A stretch of DNA of 64,000 nt from JACCZH01 sp963729445. Lineage in GTDB: Bacteria; Chloroflexota; Chloroflexia; Thermomicrobiales; CFX8. Shown piece by piece: positions 9,576-17,997 of this stretch. The stretch is from assembly GCA_963729445.1 (NCBI GenBank), contig CAVSNU010000003.1, positions 992,001-1,056,000 of the forward strand, read 5' to 3'. A program made the position numbers and the translations under genes. Position 1 is the stretch's first letter. Each line of letters starts with the position of its first letter. The notes under the pieces were generated by a model. The model saw only the letters and a program-made list of their open reading frames with translations, had not been told where the DNA came from and did no database searches.

Positions 9576-10765
9576 CTACTTGCTCTCCTTACTGCCGCGA
9601 GGCCCAACGCCGGACGCCTTCAGGTCGGCGAAACAGGCCGCCGCCCGCGCCAGCCCCTCGACTGAAGACTTCTGGCGTCTGGCCGACGCCCAGCCGCAGG
9701 TGGTGCTCGTAGCCGAACGCCGAGCCGGGCGCGAGCATCACACTGTATTCCTCGGCCAGGCGGTTCGGCCAGATCCATCGAGGGAATGTCGAGGTCGTAG
9801 CTCCAGCAGCGCCAGCAGCCCGCCTCGCGGCGGCGTCCAGCTGACGACATCGGCGTGCGCTCGGCGATCCAGTCGTTGACGGTCGCGAGGTTCTGCTGCG
9901 ACGATCGCCTCGCGTTGCGCGCGACGATCTGGTCGCGGTGCTTCAGGCCAGCACCGCCAGCGCGTCGTTGAGCTTGCCCGGGCTGAGCGAGATGTAGTCG
10001 CGCATCGCCCAGCACGCGGCGACGATGTCCGCCGGCGCGGCGATCCAGCCGATGCGCAGGCCCGGCAGCCCGAACGGCTTGGAGAACGTGCCGACGCTGA
10101 TGCCGCGCGTCGCCGAGATCGCGCACCGGCGGCGCGCAAGCGGCTCGCCGCCCGGCAGCTCCAGCCAGCGATACGCCTCGTCGCTCATGCACCCAGCGCG
10201 CCGACCGACTCGGCCAGCGCGTAGACGCGCCGCAGCGTCGTCTGGCGAGAGCATCGCGCCGGTCGGGTTGTGCGGCGTGTTGACGACGATCAGCCGCGTC
10301 CGGGCGTGACCAGCCGCTCGAGCGCGTCGAGATCGTAGCGGAACCCGTCTTCCGGCCGCAGCTTCCAGAGCGAGACGTCGCAGCCGATGGCGCGCGGCAC
10401 GCTGTAGAGCTGCTGGTAGGCCGGGTAGACCGCGACGACGTGGTCGCCCGGCTCGAGCAGCACGTTGAAGAGCAGGAAGTTCGCCTCGATCGCGCCGGTC
10501 GTGACGAGGATGTGGTCCGGGCCGGTCTCGGCAGTAGGTCGCCGCCAGCAGCGTGCGCAGCTCCAGCGAGCCCGGCGCCTCGCTGTATCCGAGGCGCGTG
10601 TCAAGCAGGCCGTGCCAGCGTGCGCTCCCGCTCGTCCTCCGGCATCAAGATCGAGCAAGCTCGTTCACCGTCATCGGATAGGATGCCGCTCTCGGCGATG
10701 TCGTAGTCGACGTTGACTTCGTAGGTCGTCATCCAGCGCTCAAGCGCGAACGTCTCGATCTTCAT
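9576..10765 (-). pseudogene. PLP-dependent class I/II aminotransferase gene, broken by several indels
   Basis: From ATG 10765 the frame reads MKIETFALERWMTTYEVNVD. Other frames carry ILVTTGAIEANFLLFNVLLEPGDHVV, VVNTPHNPTGAML and VGTFSKPFGLPGLRIGW, the last with the PLP-binding Lys. The C-terminus (LARAAACFADLKASGVGP) ends with TAG at 9578-9576, directly before the PfpI start. At least four frame changes occur over about 397 codons. Fold-type I aminotransferase; substrate unknown. As with pyrG, the protein is complete when repaired, so sequence errors are likely. Confidence 0.82.
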
Positions 10766-10798
10766 TCGGGCTCCTCGTTACAAACCGAACCGGCCGGG

Positions 10799-11641
10799 TT
10801 ATCCCGGCCGGTTCGCCACCATCAACGGCTCAAGCTCGTACATCGCCGCGCCGAGTACGGCAATCAGTCCAAAGTACATCGCGCCAACGGCGATGCGCTG
10901 CCTCAGCGGGACCACGTAGTAGGTATCACTGCCTTTCCCGCGTCGAATGGCATGCCAGACTTCCGGCGCACCGATCAACAGGATGATGAACACGATCGGA
11001 CTCGGGCGCACGAGCATCAGACCGATCAGCGCCGCATAGCCCAGCACCCAGAACCAGCGCGAGATAGCGCCCACGGCACGTCCACCATCCAGGGGCATGA
11101 CCGGCAACAGGTTGAACAGATTCAGCAGCACCCCGATGTAGGTCAATGCCAGGAAGATCGTGTGATCGGTCGTCTGGTAGAGCGCCCAGGCCGCCAGCGC
11201 ACCCAGCGAGCCGATGACGGGTCCGCCAAGCCCAACGACCGCCTCCATGACGGCATTCTTCGGCAGCTGCTTCATCGCGATGAAGGCCCCAAGAAACGGG
11301 ATGAAGACCGGCGCTGAGGCCTTCACTCCATAGCGACGCAAGGCGAGGACGTGGCCCATTTCATGAATGAAGATCAGCACTACGAGGCCGACCGCGAACT
11401 GCCATCCAAACCACAACGCGTAGGCTCCCACGCTGAGCAGCGCGGTGAGACCAGTGCTCAAGAATTTGATGCTCTTCAAGAGAGTCAGGATGAACTTCAG
11501 CTTGGTCGCGGCGAAGACGAGCGCGGTCGCTACCGGCCCAAGAAGCTTGCGCCACTTGCTGCGAGGAGGTTTTTCCTCCACCCGCTCGTCGTCCAGTACG
11601 CGGAAATCCGCGTCGTAAATATCAGGGTAGTTCGATGACAT
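10799..11641 (-). CDS. M50-family (site-2 protease-like) membrane metalloprotease
   Basis: 280 residues with about six hydrophobic segments. Zinc ligands are visible: HEMGH at residues 93-97 in the second hydrophobic region, and a later NLLPVMPLDGG motif supplying the third ligand Asp. There is a charged cytosolic N-terminus of about 40 residues and no PDZ domain. It is a compact rhomboid/S2P-type intramembrane protease; its substrate is unknown. ATG 11641; RBS weak. Confidence 0.9.
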   Translation of the reverse strand: MSSNYPDIYDADFRVLDDERVEEKPPRSKWRKLLGPVATALVFAATKLKFILTLLKSIKFLSTGLTALLSVGAYALWFGWQFAVGLVVLIFIHEMGHVLALRRYGVKASAPVFIPFLGAFIAMKQLPKNAVMEAVVGLGGPVIGSLGALAAWALYQTTDHTIFLALTYIGVLLNLFNLLPVMPLDGGRAVGAISRWFWVLGYAALIGLMLVRPSPIVFIILLIGAPEVWHAIRRGKGSDTYYVVPLRQRIAVGAMYFGLIAVLGAAMYELEPLMVANRPG

Positions 11642-11790
11642 CGGGTTTCCAGACTATTGATGCAGACGCTGCAAGTGCGTCTTTGAAATAGAGCGCCCGG
11701 GCAATGGAAACTATTCCGTTCGACTCCGACAAAGTTGCGTCAGGTCGACTCAATCTTATCAATGCTATCAAGCGGACGGTGGCGCGCTGC

Positions 11791-12522
11791 CTAGGTGAGC
11801 AGCAGCGCACCGGAGACGATCAACAGCGACGCGACCGCCACCCGAAACACCTCGTCGGAGACCTTGAAGTGCAAACGGCTCCCGATGAGCGACCCGGCGA
11901 TTGCGACCGGCACCAGTACGGCACTGCGGTGGAGCGCAACGTTCGAGATGACACCGAGCTGGAAGTACGAGCCGATGCGCAGAACGTCGAGGATGAAAAA
12001 CAGCGCTAGCAAGGTCGAACGCATCTGCGCCGGCGAAGGCAAGACCCGTTGGAGATAGGGCACGATCACCGGCCCGCTCGTCCCGATCAACCCGTGCAGG
12101 ACGCCAACGCTCAGACCGACAGCCCCGTTCACAATGTTTTTCGACCTCCCTGAACGCTGAACGATGACGATTCGCTTCGCCAGCGTAATAACGCCAATGA
12201 TGATCGTGGTGACCCCGAGAATGCGCGCGATCCACTCCACCGGCAGCTTCGCCAGCAGCAGGCTTCCGATCACCAATCCGGCCGAGCTCCACAGCACGAT
12301 GGGCAGCAGGATTGCCCAGTTCACTGAACGCCGTCCCATCGTGACCAGCATCATGCCCGTGACAATCTGGACCAGCGCCACAATCACGACAGCCAGCCGG
12401 ATATCCCACACCAGGCCCAGCAGCGGCACCATCAGGAGCGCTCCGCCGAACCCGGTGAAGCCGCGCACCACCATCGCCCCGAACACGATGGCAGTCGCTA
12501 ACGCAAGGTCCAGAGGAATCAT
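11791..12522 (-). CDS. TauE/SafE family anion permease
   Basis: 243 residues, about eight membrane helices, with the duplicated family signatures GFTGFGGALLMVPLLG near the N-terminus and HGLIGTSGPVIVPYL in the second half. Family members export sulfite, sulfoacetate or other organosulfur anions. ATG 12522, no strong RBS. It follows the helicase gene by eight bases on the same strand, so it is probably co-transcribed. Substrate unknown. Confidence 0.9.
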   Translation of the reverse strand: MIPLDLALATAIVFGAMVVRGFTGFGGALLMVPLLGLVWDIRLAVVIVALVQIVTGMMLVTMGRRSVNWAILLPIVLWSSAGLVIGSLLLAKLPVEWIARILGVTTIIIGVITLAKRIVIVQRSGRSKNIVNGAVGLSVGVLHGLIGTSGPVIVPYLQRVLPSPAQMRSTLLALFFILDVLRIGSYFQLGVISNVALHRSAVLVPVAIAGSLIGSRLHFKVSDEVFRVAVASLLIVSGALLLT

Positions 12523-12530
12523 CTACGCGG

Positions 12531-14816
12531 TCAGGCTGTGGGGCGGTTGAACATGACCAGCATGTCCAGAAGCTTGGAGGTCGTCTCCTTGGCGAAGGGA
12601 GTCCGCTCGTCGGAAGGGCCGACGCCAACGCAGGAGGGGCAGCCGTCCTCGCAGGGGCAGTCGCGCACGTGCTCGCGGGCGGCCCGCAACAGGAGGTCAT
12701 GCACGTCATACAGCCGCTCGCTGAAGCCGACGCCGCCGGGCACCTTATCGTAGATGAACACGGTGGCGCGGCTGGTGAAGGGTGATTTCGCCTGGGCATA
12801 AACACCGATGTCACGTGGATCACACATCAGGTAGATCGGCGCGATGTTGCCCAGCACGTTCGCCAGTCCGGTCACCGCTCCGTTCAGCCGCGCCTCGGAG
12901 ACGCCCGCGGTTAGCGATGCCGGGATGCTGGTCCAATAGGCAGAGGTGTGCATCTGCATCTCCGGTAGATGCACCTTGCCCCAGCCAAGGTTCTCGTGAG
13001 TATGCATACGGATCTTCTTGAACTGGGTCACGATAGACGCGACCAGCACCTCGCCGTGGTGGCGTGCGTCCCCCGGCTCACCCTCGCTGAACTGCTCGAT
13101 CACCTCGACCCGCACCGCCAGGCTGGCATCGGTGTAGTGCTCGACCGAGACGGGGTGGATATAGGCCTTCTTTTCCTCCCAATCGAGCTCTTCGACGTGG
13201 TACTGCTGGCCGTCGTGAATGTAGATCGCGTCGGTATGCACCAGCATCGGCGCCGAGAAGGTGTCCACTTCGCCGATCACCCGCGGCCGGCCCGGCTGGG
13301 AGCGGTCGATGATCACCACATTCTCGCGCGCCGCCGTCCTCAAGCTGATCTCCTCAGCCGGATAGGAGTCGGCCATCCAGTACCAGGTATCGTCCGAGAA
13401 ATGCAGCATGCCGATCTCGGTCAGATAGTCGAGCGCGTCGGCCGGCTCGTAGTTCCCGAAGCTGTCGCCGGCCTTGAACGGCAGCTCAAAGGCGGCGCAC
13501 TTGATGTGCTCGACCAGTACCAGGAGGTTGTCCGGGTTAATCAGACCGCTCTCGGGCGTGCCTTCGAAGAAATACTCCGGGTGGTTGATGATGAATTGAT
13601 CCAGTGGCGAGGATGACGCCACCAGAAACGCGACCGACACGCCCTCTCGCCGGCCCGCTCGCCCAGCCTGCTGCCAGGTGCTGGCGACGGTGCCCGGGTA
13701 GCCGGTCATGATCGCGGCGTCGAGCCCGCCGATATCGACCCCGAGCTCCAGCGCGTTCGTCGAAACCACGCCCTTGATCCGGCCATCGCGCAAGCCGGCC
13801 TCGATCTCGCGCCGTTGTTGCGGGAGATAGCCGCCCCGGTACCCACGCACCGCTTCCGCGGCCCCCACCCGCTTCGGAAGTGACTCCCGTAAATAGGTCA
13901 GCAACACCTCGGCCGTTGTACGGGCGCGCGCAAACACGATGGTGTGCACTCCAGCCCGCAGCAGCTCGCTCGCCAGCCCGCTTGCCTCTAGCACCACCGA
14001 GCGCCGGATGCCGAGCGCCCGGTTCACGACCGGCGGGTTGTAGAAGATGAACTGCCGCTCGCCGCGTGGAGCGCCGTTGCGGGCGATCACCTGCACCGGC
14101 GACTCGATCAGCTTCTCGGCGAGCTCAGCCGGGTTGGCGATCGTGGCCGAGGCCAGGATGAACTGCGGGTCGGAGCCGTAGTGCCGGCAGATGCGCTTCA
14201 AGCGCCGGAGCACGTTGGCAACGTGCGAGCCAAACACGCCTCGATACCCGTGCATCTCGTCGATCACCACAAAGCGCAGCTTCTCAAACAGCTCGTGCCA
14301 CTTGGTGTGGTGCGGCAAGATGCCGGAGTGCAGCATGTCCGGGTTCGTGATGACGATATGCCCGGACTGGCGGATCAATCGGCGCTCGGCCGCTGGAGTG
14401 TCTCCATCGTACGGATACGTCTTGAGATCGACGTCGGCCGCCTCGATCAGCGCCTGGAGACCAACGTACTGATCCTGGGCCAGCGCTTTGGTCGGAAAGA
14501 GGAACATCGCCCGCGCGTCCGGCTCCGTCAGGAGGCGGTCGAGCACCGGCAGGTTGTAGCACAGGGTCTTGCCGGAGGCCGTCGGCGTCACGACGACCGT
14601 ATGGTTGCCCGAGCGCGCCGACGCGTAGGCGTCCGCCTGGTGACTGTAGAGCTGGTCGATACCCCGATGCCGCAAGGCGGCAACCAGCCGGTGGTCCAGC
14701 CCCTCAGGCAGTGGGCGCAAATCGGCATCCATCGCCGGGATCGTGTGCCAATCGGTGATGCACGAGGACCAGCGCTCTTCGCGCTTGAGACGTTCCAGAA
14801 AGGCAGCGAGCGCCAT
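12531..14816 (-). CDS. DEAD/DEAH-box helicase with C-terminal Zn-binding DUF1998 region (MrfA/YprA-like)
   Basis: SF2 helicase of about 761 residues. P-loop TPTASGKTLCYNLP, motif II DEMH in VVIDEMHGYRG, motif III SATIANP, motif VI QQAGRAGRREG. The C-terminal domain ends with the cysteine cluster CPCEDGCPSCVG, as in the mitomycin-repair helicase MrfA (YprA). Start chosen at ATG 14816 (MALAAFLERLKREER), which overlaps the nucleosidase stop (TGATG), so the two are translationally coupled. Role in DNA repair is inferred from the family. Confidence 0.92.
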   Translation of the reverse strand: MALAAFLERLKREERWSSCITDWHTIPAMDADLRPLPEGLDHRLVAALRHRGIDQLYSHQADAYASARSGNHTVVVTPTASGKTLCYNLPVLDRLLTEPDARAMFLFPTKALAQDQYVGLQALIEAADVDLKTYPYDGDTPAAERRLIRQSGHIVITNPDMLHSGILPHHTKWHELFEKLRFVVIDEMHGYRGVFGSHVANVLRRLKRICRHYGSDPQFILASATIANPAELAEKLIESPVQVIARNGAPRGERQFIFYNPPVVNRALGIRRSVVLEASGLASELLRAGVHTIVFARARTTAEVLLTYLRESLPKRVGAAEAVRGYRGGYLPQQRREIEAGLRDGRIKGVVSTNALELGVDIGGLDAAIMTGYPGTVASTWQQAGRAGRREGVSVAFLVASSSPLDQFIINHPEYFFEGTPESGLINPDNLLVLVEHIKCAAFELPFKAGDSFGNYEPADALDYLTEIGMLHFSDDTWYWMADSYPAEEISLRTAARENVVIIDRSQPGRPRVIGEVDTFSAPMLVHTDAIYIHDGQQYHVEELDWEEKKAYIHPVSVEHYTDASLAVRVEVIEQFSEGEPGDARHHGEVLVASIVTQFKKIRMHTHENLGWGKVHLPEMQMHTSAYWTSIPASLTAGVSEARLNGAVTGLANVLGNIAPIYLMCDPRDIGVYAQAKSPFTSRATVFIYDKVPGGVGFSERLYDVHDLLLRAAREHVRDCPCEDGCPSCVGVGPSDERTPFAKETTSKLLDMLVMFNRPTA

Positions 14817-15593
14817 CAGGCGAGCATGCCGATCGTTGTCTCCACGACCAGCGCCGCGCGCAACCCTAACTCTCCGTGTATGTCGTGCAGCGCACCCCAA
14901 TCGTTGCGCAGGTCGGTGATGCGGTGCAGCTCATTGTTGGAAATATCCTTCACCGCAAGGAAGGGCACGCCGAAAATCGCCGCCACCTGCCCAACCGCCG
15001 CGGCTTCCATCTCCTCGCAGAGCGAGCCATGCAGCTGGTGCAGGGTCTTGATGCGCGCGCCATGCTGGGTCCAGACGTCGGCCGATCCAACCGCGCCCAC
15101 ATGGACGATCGGCTCGTGGTTGATGCCTGGCCAGGCAGGCAACGGCGTCCTGCGGGCCGCCATCGACGCCAGCTCGAACAGCTCCGGATCAGGCATGATC
15201 GCCTCGGTGAGCATCGTTTCGCCGTTGACGTCGTAGCGAAAGCCGGTGTAGCGCTCTTGCCCATCTTCCTGCACGATGACCGCCGAGTGATGCACGATCC
15301 GGTTCGCCAGCACCACATCACCGCAGTCGATATCGTCGCGATGCGCTCCGGAGCAACCGTAGTTGATGATCGCCTGGGGACGACGCCCGATACACAGGGC
15401 GCTCGTCGTCGCGGCGGCGTTGATCAGGCCGATGCCGGACACGACCACCTCGACGGCCACCCCACCGATGGTACCGGTCGTGCGTCTCCAGACATTGAGC
15501 GGATCCTCTTCAGGATCTCTCCAGCCGTTCGCGCAGATGCACCGCTTCCGAGTCCATCGCACACACGACGGCCACCGTTCGCCGTTCTCTCAC
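14816..15593 (-). CDS. Nucleoside phosphorylase-fold 5'-methylthioadenosine/SAH nucleosidase-like protein, one frameshift
   Basis: The main frame carries GIGLINAAATTSALCIG, INYGCSGAH, the MTAN-type substrate motif CEEMEAAAVGQVA, and VKDISNNE with the catalytic Asp. The expected N-terminus (VAVVCAMDSEAVHLRERL) lies in another frame from GTG 15593 and is cut by an indel near 15525, joining at EEDPLNVW. GTG 15593 overlaps the DUF1634 gene stop (GTGA), so the four genes DUF1634-nucleosidase-helicase-TauE look like one transcript. Exact substrate uncertain. Confidence 0.8.
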
Positions 15594-15976
15594 CGAAGCC
15601 CCAACCCCACACTCACCATCACGATCGCCAAGAGTGCACAGCATACGATAACGAACATGTAATCGCGCTGTCGCAGGAAGATAATCATGGAAACCACCAC
15701 ACAGAATGACGGCGTAAAGAGCAGCACCAGAATACCGAGATCAATGATGCCCTGCGGCTCAAGCGCCAGCGCGGCCGGCACCACATCGACTAGAGGGGCG
15801 ACCTCGTCACCGATCGGTTCATCACGCATGAGTGCCAGTGCGCTCCCGGCCGCAATCAGAGCCATACTGCTCCAGAACCCGACCGTCAGCGTGCGCACGA
15901 TCCAGCGATAGAGCGCCCGTCGCTGGCGCTCATAGATGCGCTCTTGCACCTGTTGAGGCCGCTGCCGGCATGACAT
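15590..15976 (-). CDS. DUF1634 family membrane protein, partner of TauE/SafE
   Basis: 128 residues with three hydrophobic helices (VGFWSSMALIAAGSALAL, GILVLLFTPSFCVVVSMIIFL, MFVIVCCALLAIVMVSVGL). The FTPxxxVxxSxxxFLRxRDYxFV segment is characteristic of DUF1634, a family of unknown function usually beside a TauE/SafE gene. Its ATG (15976) overlaps the stop of the TauE gene (ATGA), supporting a joint membrane complex (inference). Confidence 0.8.
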   Translation of the reverse strand: MSCRQRPQQVQERIYERQRRALYRWIVRTLTVGFWSSMALIAAGSALALMRDEPIGDEVAPLVDVVPAALALEPQGIIDLGILVLLFTPSFCVVVSMIIFLRQRDYMFVIVCCALLAIVMVSVGLGLR

Positions 15977-16812
15977 CAGAGCACCCCGAGCGCGTCGAGG
16001 TACATCGACAGGGAAAGCACTAGCAGGACAACCACGAACAGAACGATGAGCAGATGCTGAGGCAACCTGGAGGCCAGGCGCACACCGATGCGTGCGCCAG
16101 CAATGATGCCCACCATCGAGATGATCGTGATCAGTGGAGCGACATGGCCACGGCTGTAATAGATGAGCGCCGACGCCGACGCCGTCATGCCAACCATGAA
16201 TGAGCTCGTGGCAGCGGCTGCCTTGACCGGCACACGCATCGTCAGGTTCATCACCGGTACGAGGACCGGCCCGCCCCCAATTCCAAAGAGTCCCGACGCG
16301 ACACCGCCGAGCGAGGCGAGTGGAAAGGCATACCTCACTCTCCTCGGCACATAGGTCGTCACATCACCGGCGGGACCATCCACGTAGCGGCCACCGATTC
16401 GCAACGGATCACGGACCCGCAACCGTCCGGGCGGGATCGCGCCCGGATTCCGCCGGCGGACCATAATGTAGGCAATCGCGATGAGCAGCGTTGCGAAGAC
16501 GATTTTGAGCGCCGCCAATGGCATGGAGGTCGCCAGCACACCTCCGACCACTGCGCCGGTTGCGGTCGGCACCAGCAGCACGTAGGCGAGCCGCAAGTTG
16601 GTATAGCGCGACTGGAGGTAGACGCGCGAGCCGGAGATTGAGTTCGCGACAACCGAGATGGCACTGGCGGCAATCGCGGCGCGTAGAGGAACGTCAAACA
16701 CCAGCGAGAGGATGGGCACGAGAAAGATACCGCCACCAAGACCAAGCATCGTTCCGAGAGTTCCCGCCCCGGCGGCAACCATGATCAGGGCAATAACTTC
16801 GGCTACTCCCAC
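15976..16812 (-). CDS. TauE/SafE family anion permease
   Basis: About 278 residues, eight to nine helices. Duplicated motifs GTLGTMLGLGGGIFLVPILS and GVASGLFGIGGGPVLVPVMN are the family hallmark. Start set at GTG 16812 (MGVAEVIALIMV) because AAGGAGG sits five bases upstream; an in-frame ATG further out has no RBS. The central basic loop (about residues 140-165) is cytosolic by charge. Followed by its DUF1634 partner. Likely sulfur-oxyanion or organosulfonate efflux; substrate not shown. Confidence 0.92.
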   Translation of the reverse strand: MGVAEVIALIMVAAGAGTLGTMLGLGGGIFLVPILSLVFDVPLRAAIAASAISVVANSISGSRVYLQSRYTNLRLAYVLLVPTATGAVVGGVLATSMPLAALKIVFATLLIAIAYIMVRRRNPGAIPPGRLRVRDPLRIGGRYVDGPAGDVTTYVPRRVRYAFPLASLGGVASGLFGIGGGPVLVPVMNLTMRVPVKAAAATSSFMVGMTASASALIYYSRGHVAPLITIISMVGIIAGARIGVRLASRLPQHLLIVLFVVVLLVLSLSMYLDALGVL

Positions 16813-16881
16813 GTGCCTCCTTCCACCCTGCAACCATACTCCCAGACGTACCCATTTTGCAGGGTCAATTCTTGGCACCAC

Positions 16882-17694
16882 TTACGGCCCGGGACGGAAT
16901 CCAGAGTCATCCCATTCGACTCCGCTCAAGAGGTGTCCCAGCGCGGTCCCCCCCCGCCGGTAAGGGAGCAGCTCGTCTCCTCCCAGATACACGAACGCCA
17001 GGGCAGGCTCCTCGCCGCCGCATGTCATGCCGAGCTTCAATCGTCACCCCGAGCGTCGATCCAGTCATCCCGAGCGCCTTCCTCGGTCGTCCTGCGCATG
17101 TTAGTCATCCTGACGTAAGGAACGATCTCTGAGCCAAACGCCTCGGGAGTCGAACAAGAGATCCCATTCGACTTCGCTCAGGGCAGGCTCTTCGCTGGCA
17201 CTCAGTACTGGACCACAGGGGCGTTGTCACGCTCCGGGGTTCCGCCTGTCAGTCGGGGAAGACGGCATCCGGCGCTGATGAGTCATCCTGCGCCTATGAG
17301 TCATCCTGAGCGGAAGCGAAGGATCTCTGCGTCAAACGCCTCGGCAATCAAGCAAGAGATCCTTCCTTGCGTCAGGATGACGATCAAACGCAGGATGACG
17401 ATCAAGCTCAGGACTGGCCCACAGGGCAGCTGTCACGTTCCGGGGTTCCTCCCCGACCGGGGTGACACCAGCATCGTGGTCGAGTACTCAGGATGACTGA
17501 TGAACAGTGCACATCAGCCGTTGCGCCGTAGGGTTAGGGATCCTTCGTTCCGCAGAGCCCGCCCCGTGGGCAGATGAAGGGATGACCGTCAAAGCGGTAC
17601 GCGCTGGCCGATGACTCCTTGGGTTGACGCGAGTGGATCGTAGTCCATACAACGCCAAACCGGACGGTGGGGGCGGAAGCGTCGTTCTCCCACC
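16882..17694. repeat. Repeat-rich intergenic region with GTCATCCTGA-type elements and a diverged tandem duplication
   Basis: No gene with an RBS is visible. The core GTCATCCTG(A/C) or its complement occurs at about 17104, 17282, 17300, 17382, 17391 and 17490, often next to CATTCGACTCCGCTCA-type sequence (16915, 17165). Two blocks, 17122-17258 and 17321-17462, are diverged copies of each other: both have GATCTCTG, AAACGCCTCGG and CAAGAGATCC in order, then ACTGG-CCACAGG-TGTCACG-TCCGGGGTTCC. The palindrome at 7377-7405 shares the core. Probably dispersed intergenic repeats of unknown function. Confidence 0.7.
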
Positions 17695-17723
17695 TTGACG
17701 TAGCCCGAACCGGATGCCACACT
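17695..17723 (+). promoter_or_regulatory. Possible promoter of the cobalamin operon
   Basis: TTGACG at 17695-17700 and CACACT at 17718-17723 with a 17-base spacer. The -35 is near consensus, the -10 is poor. Position fits: transcription would start close to 17730, shortly before the riboswitch. Confidence 0.35.
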
Positions 17724-17746
17724 GCAGCCATAACTGAATCTGAGAA

Positions 17747-17868
17747 CGACGGTGGGTGCCCTCTTGGAATGTATCGAAGGGTTCACCCAGGGGAAACCGG
17801 TGAGAATCCGGTGCTGTGCCGCAACTGTAACGCGCGAGAGCGCGAAGCCAGGTCGCCTGCCACCGTCG
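17747..17868 (+). promoter_or_regulatory. Cobalamin (AdoCbl) riboswitch
   Basis: The 3' B12 box GAAGCCAGGTCGCCTGCC is at 17843-17860, and the conserved core GGGAAACCGGTGAGAATCCGG and TGCCGCAACTGTAA lie upstream. The terminal P1 stem is perfect: CGACGGTGG (17747-17755) with CCACCGTCG (17860-17868). A side hairpin GCGCGAGAGCGC precedes the box. An intrinsic terminator at 17929-17952 follows, so the expression platform is probably transcriptional: bound cobalamin should favour termination before the downstream operon. Confidence 0.93.
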
Positions 17869-17928
17869 TCCCCGGGTCACTTCGAGACAGGGTGACAGGG
17901 CAGGATCGTCTCCGATCCCTCCCCGAAC

Positions 17929-17952
17929 ACCCGCTCGAACGCGGGTTTTTTT
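17929..17952 (+). terminator. Intrinsic terminator of the cobalamin riboswitch
   Basis: Stem ACCCGC/GCGGGT with a 6-base loop followed by a run of seven T. It lies between the aptamer and the first gene, the position of a riboswitch-controlled attenuator. A second hairpin (GGATCG/CGATCC, 17903-17918) sits just before it and may belong to the switch. Confidence 0.85.
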
Positions 17953-17997
17953 GTGCCGGTCGGAACCAGCCGGCTCTTCCGGGAGGATCTTTACAGG

